Assembly: GCA_964019055.1 (NCBI GenBank)
Contig: OZ025207.1
Location: 2,521,001 to 2,585,000, forward strand
Direction: 5' to 3'
Length of the DNA stretch: 64,000 nucleotides
From: Anthopleura xanthogrammica
Taxonomy: Eukaryota > Cnidaria > Anthozoa > Actiniaria > Actiniidae
Numbering within the stretch: position 1 is the stretch's first letter; the number at the start of each line of letters is the position of its first letter. Positions 35,180-44,051 of the stretch are shown in pieces. Both the position numbers and the translations under genes were made by a program. Under the pieces are notes generated by a model. It was not told the DNA's origin. It worked only from the letters and a program-made list of their open reading frames with translations, and searched no databases.

Positions 35180-35262
35180 GAAGTCTTGTTGGATTCGAAC
35201 CAACCTACCGTAAACGGTATACCATTTGACTTTTCGGCCTCCGAGCCAGCTCAGGAGGCCTT
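35180..35262 (-). other. tRNA-like / tRNA-derived SINE-like promoter segment
   Basis: The minus strand contains an A-box-like TGGCTCGGAGG and, about 40 bases on, a perfect B box GGTTCGAATCC inside a 5-bp T-arm (gttgg-ttcgaat-ccaac). A tacCG/CGgta hairpin lies where an anticodon arm would be. A complete cloverleaf with a matched acceptor stem could not be built, so a tRNA-derived SINE head or a decayed tRNA is likelier than a functional tRNA. Confidence 0.3.
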
Positions 35263-35276
35263 TATTTTTGGGAGCC

Positions 35277-35432
35277 GATCACTCTCCGGATCGACCCTTT
35301 TTGGTTTTTTATAATTTTTTTGGGGGCTGATCACTCTCCGGATCGACCCTTTTTGGTTTTTTATAATTTTTTTGGGGGCTGATCACTCTCCGGATCAACC
35401 CTTTTTGGTTTTTATTTATTTTTTTGTTTTGT
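35277..35432. repeat. 52-bp direct repeat, three copies
   Basis: gatcactctccggatcgacc starts at 35,277, 35,329 and 35,381, each followed by ctttttggttttt and a T-rich linker. The third copy is slightly diverged and ends near the stop of the recombinase gene. Confidence 0.9.
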
Positions 35433-35436
35433 TTTT

Positions 35437-37246
35437 TTATTGGTGAGTTTTTCGCCACAGGGTTCTGACTTTCTTCACACACCGTTCCTGCCACTGTCTT
35501 GAACAATCTCGTGCCCACATGGCAGGTAGGCACTCTATAAATTGAGCCCTGATGACACTTCGGCTGGGCATAACGTTTTGGCGGATCAAATTCCTCATTT
35601 GCCTGGTGATTCTCGCGGTGTCCTCCAGGGACCACTGCTCTCTCGTATGTGCTGGCCTTCAAGAACAAAATATGTCTAGAGTAAGTATGATAGGATCTAT
35701 TTATCTATGATTGGTAATCAATATCTTACTTTGCTATTTTCGTCTGTTGGAGTCAAGGCTTCACAGGTGTGGCATCTCTGGTGGTGGTGGATGTGGATGT
35801 GGATGTGGATGTGGATGTGGATGTGGATGTGGATGTGGATGTGGATGTGGATGTGGATGTGGATGTGGATGTGGATGTGGATGTGGATGTGGATGTGGAT
35901 GTGGATGTGGATGTGGATGTGGATGTGGATGTGGATGTGGATGTGGATGTGGATGTGGATGTGGATGTGGATGTGGATGTGGATGTGGATGTGGATGTGG
36001 ATGTGGATGTGGATGTGGATGTGGATGTGGATGTGGATGTGGATGTGGATGTGGATGTGGATGTGGATGTGGATGTGGATGTGGATGTGGATGTGGATGT
36101 GGATGTGCTGGTCCTGTAAAAAAAAAGGAGGTCAAGTTCGGAAAAGAGAGGTAGGCTATATCTTAAAATAACTACTTACTTCATTGCACTGCTCCTCTTT
36201 TGTTGTAAGTGAGTAGCAGCTCTCGAGGCCATAAGCTGCCGCTGCCTCACGCTATAGTAGCGATCAGCGGTCCTTGAATAACACAACAAAAGTACGAGCA
36301 TATATAGTATGTGCCTATGCAAGAGTGACAATAAACAATCAATTATCATACCCCCTCCTGTGGCACATCAGCACACTAAGATCATCCTTCTCCTTTTCTG
36401 TGACCTTGTCATCTGAGTAAATGTCCGTTACTATCCCCTTCCTTATATGTGTGGAAGAGATTGGCCTGCTAATGACTTCTGTACTGGACACAAAAGCGGT
36501 CAACCTCCTCCACACATTGGTGAGGATGGGGACTCCGTTTTGGTTGAGAAACAGATAGTCCTTTGAATCGGCTGTGGTGTAGATAGGTCTGTAGAATAAT
36601 ATAAGATAGGCAATCATTATGCACTGTTAATATTATAGCAAGTGCAATACCGTAGTTTACCTTATTGTATTTAGATAGGCTTCTATCTCTCTAGATGTTT
36701 CAACGGTTATCACCACGAAAGCGGAACCATAAGTTTTACCAGTCTTATGTGTAAAAACCTGGGAAAGCATTGTAAATAACGAACGATTAATTAAATGTCC
36801 AGTAGACGAATGTACAATTGAAGTGTCACAAACCTCGACCGAAAAAGTGTCGCTTTGTTTGTTTGCAGACTTGTTCTTAAACTGCGTTACGGTCATTCCT
36901 GTTACAAGGCTGGCCCTCCCCCCATTGTCAATCGTTATTTTCGTTAGCAGGTAATTAACCAGGGAACTGAGGTCTTCTGATGCTTGAACCTTAAAGAAAG
37001 ACATTTGAAGCTGTGTTAGAAATAAAAAGTTACAATTTGACATACAAGTGAACTTACTGGGGTTGCCTCTTCGTCCTGGAAGAGCTCCTGCAGTCTCTTT
37101 GAGCACTTGCTCGCAAAAGGAGACTGCATAACAAGTTCCATCTCCTCCAGGGAAAGGAGCTCCTTTTCGTCCAACTGCCTCTTCATGGACCTCTGCAGAC
37201 CCCTTTCCTTATTGCACAAGGTTCGCCATTTGGGCTGTTCCTCCAT
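35437..37246 (-). CDS. Crypton-like tyrosine recombinase, six coding exons, intact
   Basis: Minus-strand exons: 37,058-37,246 (ATG, MEEQPKWRTLCNKE), 36,835-36,990, 36,661-36,758, 36,352-36,588, 36,180-36,272 and 35,437-35,656. All introns are GT-AG and all phases match, giving about 330 codons without a stop. Catalytic residues of a tyrosine recombinase are visible: Arg I in IDNGGRASLVTGMT, the beta-hairpin Lys in THKTGKTYGSAFVVI, HIRKG as HxxR, MCHRR with His, and TADRYYS with the nucleophile Tyr. The Arg-I/HxxR/H/Y set with a helical Arg-rich tail fits Crypton-type DNA transposons, which encode only this enzyme. A possible extra 5' exon is at 37,332-37,404. It could instead be a domesticated recombinase; element ends were not found. 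Confidence 0.75.
35788..36108. repeat. hexanucleotide microsatellite (GGATGT)n, about 53 copies
   Basis: An almost perfect tggatg array of about 320 bases in the last intron of the Crypton-like gene. Open frames across it in several frames (Val-Asp, Pro-His, Trp-Met, Cys-Gly dipeptides) are artefacts of the period being a multiple of three. Confidence 0.97.
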
Positions 37247-37404
37247 GAGTATTAAAAAGAAGAAGATGATCATATTATAGTTGTAGTTATAGTTGTAGGA
37301 ATACTGCAACACAATACATTGAAATACATACCATTCAGTGCCTGTCTATGGTCTTTAAAGAAGGGGAAAGATTTTTTGTTGATAAGGAGGTACTTCAGGA
37401 ACGC

Positions 37405-37917
37405 CTGTAAAACAGAACTGTATGTACGAAATTCATGGATGAGCTCCAAACACAAGATAATTATATTTATACTAAGATGTTTATGTACATTTTTGTTATA
37501 ACGAATGTATTTATATCAAAATAAATGAAAATATGTCCAATTGCAATTGTTGTGTTGGCTGATCTTATTTCAATGGTGTCAAGATTTCGATTTCTGCTTC
37601 TTACTATCATTTGATTATGAAAATTAATTAAACATTGTCCCTTTTAATGAATTGTATGGAAACTGATAAAAAGAATTATCCAATATGTACATTTTTCTAT
37701 ATCTTAAGCTGAAACAACTTGCCGTACAAGAAAAACATGCAATAATGACATGTCAAATAAACATTTTTGCTGTCATTGATCCATTTCAGACAAAAACAAT
37801 ATTAAGGTGTAAATTATTACAGTGGTTGACTTTCATTCACTTGAACATTTTAACAGTGTGGATTTGTACGAGGTGTTTGTATGGGACATTAATGTTATGA
37901 GTTTGTGATGATTTTGT
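37405..37917. other. gene-poor AT-rich spacer
   Basis: About 500 bases upstream of the recombinase gene. No recognisable coding sequence; any promoter or 5' end of the Crypton-like element would lie here. Confidence 0.4.
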
Positions 37918-38925
37918 TCAAAACATGTGTATATTTATGCCAGTCCAAAAATCTAAATTTAAAGTTTGGGTTCTATCTATGTTTGTTGGAAGACTTCTTA
38001 TATTAATATGCAAAAGAGTACGATTATTTTGGTCGGTATTGTTATTGAGAGTATCATTGAATTCTGTAATAGAATAATATTTAGATGAAGGAAACTGCAG
38101 CACGTTATCAGGATCTGCTTCATCGAATCTATCAGGATTTGGTAAGATATTATACAAATCTCTGTCAGTGATGTTATCTGTTAAATCCATAATGATAAGC
38201 CTTTGAACAGCCTTGTTCAAATTGATAGAATTAATCAAGAGTAGTGAAATTGAAAGTAAAGTCAGAATCCGATCTTTTAAGGAAGATTTTTCCATTAGAA
38301 GTCCAGATGTATTTGTATTTGTGTTCCTTCTTATAACTGTAGGCTTTGGAAAAGAGCTGAATTGTCAATGACTCATTGATAAAGATCTTGGATGGGCTGA
38401 GATTGGTTTTCTTATCCAATTCCTTCTTAATTGTTGGTAAGACAGCAGATGACCTATTAATTTCTTCTTGGTTTTGTATATGGCTTCCTTTACATCCCTG
38501 CGAACTAGTTTCACGATCATTCGATCCTTAGTAGATTTTGTGTCGGGAAGACGATGGACGGTTGAAATATCTTCATCTTTAATATCAACTTCGATGAAAG
38601 AACAAAGTTCTTTCATTAATTTCCTTGGATTTTCACTTTCGAGTTCAGGAATGCCCACGATTTCAAGACAATCGCGCCTGCTATATTGTTAGATTTCATC
38701 GATTGCATAATCTTTGTTAACAACTTCGTCTCTCAATTTTGAAATATATGCATCTTGATCTTTGACTTCCTTTTCTAAAGATAGAATTTGTTTCTTGGAT
38801 TGTTGAAGTGTAGTGATCATTTTGTCATGCTTGGAACCAATAAATTTCTGTGACTGTTCGATATTTGAACAGCGAGTGACTAGATCGTTGAGATTTCGCT
38901 TTAGTGAGTCAACTTCCACTTTGAT
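37918..38925 (-). mobile_element. LINE fragment: ORF1 and start of ORF2 endonuclease
   Basis: On the minus strand, ORF1 begins with a coiled coil (SLKRNLNDLVTRCSNIEQ, KKQILSLEKEVKDQDAYISK), then GIPELESENPRKLMKEL, VHRLPDTKSTKDRMIVKLV (RRM-like region), and IFINESLTIQLFSK with TSNGKIFLKR. ORF2 follows in another frame with a leader and LHINIRSLPTNID, the first strand of an APE-type endonuclease. The sequence then stops abruptly at about 37.92 kb, so the rest of ORF2 is missing at the 3' side, which is the opposite of ordinary 5' truncation and implies a later deletion or rearrangement. At least two frame breaks separate the ORF1 parts. Confidence 0.7.
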
Positions 38926-38926
38926 T

Positions 38927-39734
38927 TCAGCTCATTTCCTTTTTAATGCTTGCTAGTAGCTTTTTCTGTTGGCAGAGCATATGGGTACCAGTGACTAAAC
39001 ACCTTGCGTACAAACAAATAAATACACCAGTGTATACACCAGGATCAGTGTTACTTGGGATGACCCACATCTTGTGCATGGCTGCTTCAGCTGGTGGCTT
39101 AACATATTTCCCAGCTAGGCTGTCAAGAGCAAGCATCAACTTTTCCTTAGGCAGTACAACCAGCAAAAACCAGTGTTTACTGGATCCTGGACAGCAAGGC
39201 ACTATAATAGCATCTTGCAATGTTTGCTGCAGCTGCTTGAAGCATTTGAAAGTAAGCATCAATGACAAAGCTGGTAAGAAAGTTATCTTCTGGCTTCACA
39301 TGATCTCCTTGTAGTGAAGACAGGTCACTTGGAGATATCATTCCTTTGCTTTTAAGTATCCCAGCTACAGGACAGCCTGGATCTCTTGCCACTGGTATCT
39401 GTTCCCTTGCCACTGGCACCTGCTTTGGAACATTGGCACTAGGTTGGTTTGTGCGGGGACTTGTGGAACTCTTTGGTATAAGAATATGCTCTTGGCAACC
39501 ATCATGCTGGGAAAACTGAGGGTTCTTAGCAATTCTAATGGTGGAATCATCAAGCTTGGCCACATAATGAATGGAGTGTGTGGAAGGAATTGCTTTGCAT
39601 CTGCTCCATCTTCCACTGAGCTTCTCAGTAACGTCCTTCACTTGTTCCTGTGAACTGTATAAGACCTTTATCTTGCACAATCTTTGAGCTGTGTCAAAGA
39701 GATGGGTGGGGTGCAAGCGGTTCGGAAAGGGCAT
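38927..39734 (-). pseudogene. Ulp1/C48-like peptidase, degenerate active site
   Basis: Two overlapping minus-strand frames give ISPSDLSSLQGDH, DNFLTSFVIDAYFQMLQ, then in a shifted frame PCCPGSSKHWFLLVVLP, MLALDSLAGKY and TDPGVYTGVFICLYARC. The KHW (His), ALDS (Asp) and GVF regions match the C48 SUMO/ubiquitin-like protease fold. The position expected to hold the nucleophile Cys (normally DCGVF) reads YTGVF. The frame shift around 39.2 kb and missing Cys indicate a pseudogene. The N-terminal 110 codons are not recognised. Confidence 0.6.
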
Positions 39735-39937
39735 CCCTACATGCTAACGTGCAAGTTAGCGAGGGCCAAGGAAGATCTACTTGGGAGGTCGAGGTTATTT
39801 GGTGGCCGGATGTTTTTCAAACAACCAAAAATGGACATTTAATTTTGCGTTTTTATTTACAGAAAGTTCCTTTATAGTAATAGCTCGAGATTGTGTATTT
39901 TTACGAACTGTATCTAGTCCAAAACAACATTAATCAC

Positions 39938-40115
39938 TACACCAGGGCTCAAAATAATGTCCAGTCATATGCCAGTCAAGATGTTGGGCGTATGATATTT
40001 AATTTTTTTTCAAGTATGACTGGTCCACATGTCTGTTCAAAACCGTATTTGACCGGTCAAGTAACAAATTTGGCCGGACATTGACCGTTGACTGGCCGTT
40101 ATTTTGAGCCCTGTT
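39938..40115. mobile_element. short hAT-type MITE
   Basis: The ends are cagggctcaaaataa and ttattttgagccctg, a perfect 15-bp inverted repeat beginning with the CAGGG common in hAT elements. The roughly 150-bp interior has internal direct similarity (actggccgt / actggtcc). An 8-bp target duplication is not evident. Confidence 0.65.
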
Positions 40116-40402
40116 AACACTAGTGATTAGAAAGCATTCGTAATATTACAAAACTATGCTTACTGATTTCTTATATATTTAACTGATTACACAATTCTTC
40201 CTCTGTATCGTAATAAAAGAAACACTGAATAACAACAACAATTTGTATAAACCAGTGTTGGAAAACTGAAACTATGTATATTGATTTCTTATTTACAATT
40301 ATGTATCTGATTTACAGATATCTATTTACAGATGGTTATTTACAACATAAGTAAAAAGGCAATTACTTACGTACATGACTGATTTGTGCATTTTAAGGGC
40401 AG

Positions 40403-41230
40403 TCACTCGTTCATTAAACTATTCAGTTTGCATGATAAAAGACAAAAAAATTTAACATCATAATTTACGATTTGCTTGAGTGTCGGTCGCATTTTCGGAT
40501 TTAGCAGAAGGGCAGCACTGAAAGCCATGGAGTTGATTCGTCCACCGACTACAAACAAGGTATGTTTTTGGACATACTGGGGGAGTTTCCCATAAGAAAA
40601 AATGTCGCTTTTGACTGAGGGACCGCTGCTGCCATCTACGATTTCTGGAGCAATGTGAGGGTAACTTGCAGAATACGATAGCTGCTCTTCCTTGGAAAGG
40701 GATTTCTTTTTATATTTGGCAGAAAACTTTCCACTCTTCCCAAAATCAATAATGATAGCATTGTGAGTTTCTTCTGACCTTTCGATGACCACGTTATTGG
40801 CTTTGAGGTCATTGTGAAGGAATCCTCTGCTATGTATGTAATCTAAACCAGCAGTGACACCTTTGAAAACGTTGAACCACTGGTCGGTTGTAAGCTTGGT
40901 TTTGACTGCCTAAAGGATCGTCAAACTCCTTTCTCCTATGCCGTGGAACTGCAAAACCATCTTAAATGGGAAACTGGTAGTACACACGCCATAGAGTAAG
41001 GGAAGATTGCGATGGTCACCAAGCTGAGATAAGACATGTGCTTCATGGAGGACTTCCTGTTTCAGCTGTTCCTTGTTGTTAAAATTATCTTAGACGTAAT
41101 CCTTCACCACAACTATCGTTCCTCTATATCTAGCTAAGTTGCACTCGCCAAACGTTCCTGCTCCAATTGACTTGCCGAATTTAACCAGACCAGAAATGTC
41201 TATTTCCTTGACTCCATGTCCATGTGACAT
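40403..41230 (-). pseudogene. protein kinase pseudogene with two in-frame stops
   Basis: From ATG 41,230 one frame encodes a nearly complete kinase: GKSIGAGTFGECNLARY (Gly loop), TIVVVKDYV (VxK lysine), a TAA, KQEVLHEAHVLSQLG (C-helix Glu), LPLLYGVC, a TAG, GLDYIHSRGFLHNDLKANN (catalytic HxD as HND), IIIDFGKSG (DFG), SYPHIAPEIVDG (APE) and MRPTLKQIV. The two nonsense codons (about 41,094 and 40,911) are the only disruptions seen, so the loss is recent. Sequence in the activation segment resembles the exon at 34.4 kb. The substrate is unknown. Confidence 0.75.
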
Positions 41231-41409
41231 AACTGATGAATTTCTTTGCTTCGGTGCCTTTTCTCTCTCCAGCTGACATCGCTCTCCTTCTCCGACAACA
41301 TATGAACAAAAAAAAAAAATCTCACATACGTGTCACACAATGTAATAAGGCCTACCGTAAATCCTCCATTAAGGCCCAAGATAGGGGGGTGGGCTTAATT
41401 GAAGGGGGC

Positions 41410-41560
41410 TTAAAGTGCATATAAGCCCTACATACAGGATGGCTTCTTGATTTGAAAGCCCTTCTAAAATGAATAAGAATGGCGTCACTATTCTTTGATA
41501 TCTCTTTTCATTGCTGAGATATTCAATATAGAAATTACGAAGTGATGACGTCATTTAAAG
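41410..41560. repeat. orphan Kolobok-type terminal inverted repeat
   Basis: TTAA at 41,410 is followed by agtgcatataagccctac, identical to the first 18 bases of the Kolobok element at 51,030, and a tgacgtcattta block follows 132 bases inside, as in that element. Its outward partner was not found to the right, so this is one end of a related, incomplete or larger element that may contain the 41.9-48.7 kb genes. Confidence 0.6.
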
Positions 41561-41669
41561 AACTTGTCAAAAGTCAAATAATCAAATAAAGAATATCTCT
41601 GCAAGAATTATCCCAAGGTGGCTGAAACTTATGTTGAATGTGTTTAATAAAAAAAGACAAAGTAGTTTT

Positions 41670-41905
41670 TAGCACAGGTAATCTAGTCACCCCAGTGATT
41701 TCAACACAGGTAATCTAGTCACCCCAGTGTTTTTAACACAGGTAATCTAGTCACCCCAGTGATTTCAACACAGGTAATCTAGTCACCCCAGTGTTTTTAA
41801 CACAGGTAATCTAGTCACCCCAGTGTTTTTAACACAGGTAATCTAGTCACCCCAGTGTTTTCAACACAGGTAATCTAGTCACCCCAGTGTTTTTAACACA
41901 GACCT
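41670..41905. repeat. 32-bp minisatellite, about seven copies
   Basis: The unit acacaggtaatctagtcacc followed by ccagtgttttta recurs every 32 bases from about 41,673, with gatttca replacing gttttta in some copies. The last copy decays into acacagacctgtacag. It lies between the orphan terminal repeat and the 3' end of the C48-like gene. Confidence 0.9.
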
Positions 41906-41951
41906 GTACAGTTACCTTAGTGTTGTTAGGAGATGTTATCTACAGTTTATC

Positions 41952-43457
41952 TTAAGAAACATCTATTTTCCATTCCAAAAACTGTTTTAACAGGACACGA
42001 TGAAGGATGTGCATGTCATCAAATTTCCATTTGAAATCAGGCAATGTTGTGAGAGGACCATTCATTATGCTGTTAACAGACATGATTACACCCATTCCAC
42101 AACTACCACTGCCTGCAGGTTGACTTGGCATTCCAAAGTGACTTATTGCTGAAGAAAAGTTCCAAGCTGAAGTGTCAAATTGACTGTTGCTGTCTGATAT
42201 GTCATATAATGACTGGACTACTTTCTTTGTCATTCGCACAAGATTGGCAGGAGGTTTCCAATGGAAACCGTCATCATATTATATAAGACTTGACTGGATG
42301 TTAATCACTAGAAGACCCCAATATGAGCCTGCCAAATGAAGCAGCATCATGATCCAGTGCAGTTTGGTCATGTCATCAGGTTTGGCACATGTACACTGCA
42401 TGATCTTATCCTTGAGATAATCTGCACCATCACCTGATGTCCAGTGTTGACAGAATGTTGGAAGATAGAGGGAGCTTTCTGCATTTCTAGCTTGCGCCTT
42501 ATACTTTAAACAAGCCATGTCGATCACAAAACCAGTGAGATATCTCTCACCCACTAAAGTTGACAAATCATGGGTGTCTACAATAATATCCCCAATTGAC
42601 ATTATTTTATCATTTGGCTTAGAATCCAGCAGCATGGCCTCAATGGAATTGATTTCGTGATTAGTCAAGATACCATTACTTTTGCCAAGCCAATTCAACT
42701 CGTGATGAACATCAACAGATATTTTCGAGGCTTCAGAGGCTCTTTCCCAGATGTCTAGTGTGTATCTGTTGAAGACACCAAGTCCACCCACTTGAATCCC
42801 AACTTCTTCTGCATCATCATCATCATCATTGTCTAGATCTATGACTGCAGATGTTTTCAAAGAGTTTTGGAGGACTTGTAGTAGCTCTTTGCACTTTTTT
42901 ATTATGCTTCTTGGAGGTCTCGAAGCTACCAGCATTGGATTACTGAGTCTTATAGGAGACTGAATTATGTCAAGGTCTAGATGAGACAGCATGACTACTG
43001 GTGGGAGGTGAAGTTTGGATATCTGCTTTCTGGTAAGAGTATTTCTTGTAACACATCTAAGGTCAGGGAACAGTTTGGTGGGAATGCTGGTGGTTGATGA
43101 TGGTTGGTTGTTGCTAGTTTGTGATTGGCTGGCACTGTTTCTGGCACTGTTGTTAATGGTTTGTGATTTGGTGGCACTGTTGTTCATGGTTTGTGATTGG
43201 TGGATGATTTGTGATTGGCTTGATGTGGTACAACTAGGAAGCTCATCAGATGATATATCCTTTTCCCTTTCGTTGTGGTTGTGCACAAATGTTGGCAGGC
43301 TTCCAGGTACAATGTCCATTGTTTTGGTAAATTTGTCACACTGATAATTCATGAAGTCTTCACCAAAGATGTTTGTTAATAGCATATCCATTTGTTGGAC
43401 CCAGGAAATATCACCAGATGACCACATTTTTTTGCGTAATTTTTTGTCCAGCCACAT
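41952..43457 (-). pseudogene. Ulp1/C48-like peptidase with one in-frame stop
   Basis: A 1.5 kb minus-strand frame is broken by a single TAA at about 42,279. It has an N-terminal Ser/Gln/Thr-rich region with three imperfect NSATKSQT-like repeats, HHELNWLGKSNGILTNHEI, GDIIVDTHDLSTLVGERYLT, LYLPTFCQHWTSGDG, SYWGLLVINI, then after the stop YDDGFHWKPP and GSGSCGMGVIMSV. This is the order of a C48-like cysteine protease: the Asp lies in YDDG and the Cys in GSCGMG. Where the family has HWGL, this copy has YWGL, so the catalytic His seems lost. Such proteases accompany several eukaryotic DNA transposons. It lies downstream of copy B on the same strand. Confidence 0.65.
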
Positions 43458-44051
43458 CCTCCTAAGTAAAATGGTATACCTAACAATAAAATGATAATTT
43501 CAAACAATCAAATAAAATTGATGTTGAATTATTCAATAATTTCGTATAATGATGTACTCTGCACTACTCACTATTCAACACCCCAGAACTTGTGGTGCTA
43601 TTACTTATTAATAATAAATACACAGGAATAGCATGTAAGCCTTAATTTACAAATCTTACAATGACAATGCCAATTGGATTTATACTAGCTGTGCTCATAA
43701 TAAAGCATTAGTGGTTGTAACTAATTAGCATGTGCACTGACTTGTCATCCTAAATCTGATAAAATAGGGCTTTTTATTTCAACACTATAAATAGCAAAAT
43801 ATCATTGGTACCTTTCAAATTACATTCCAAGGCTTTCCTAAAACACAATCTCAAGAACAGAAGTCGCTCAGAGTAGAAGTGAAGAATAATCTGTTTAACT
43901 GTTGAAAAAAAAAGACTCATTTAATTTTACTTCTTAGTTCCTTTCTCTGAAATGATTTCAAGAGTTATTAAATCAACTGTTAGGACAATAATATTAACTT
44001 ACATGAAGAAGTGTACCCATGCCTGTCATGGGAAGTTGCCTTTGAATAGAG

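Noticed and set aside
35707..36171. Long open frames with Trp-Met, Cys-Gly, Val-Asp or Pro-His dipeptide repeats
   Set aside because: All arise from the pure hexanucleotide array, which stays open in several frames; it lies in an intron of the recombinase gene.
39650..39877. Plus-strand open frame over the C48-like 5' end
   Set aside because: No motif; it is antisense to the peptidase-like frame and begins inside it.
41670..41905. CRISPR-like array
   Set aside because: The 32-bp units abut directly without unique spacers and the genome is eukaryotic; it is a minisatellite.
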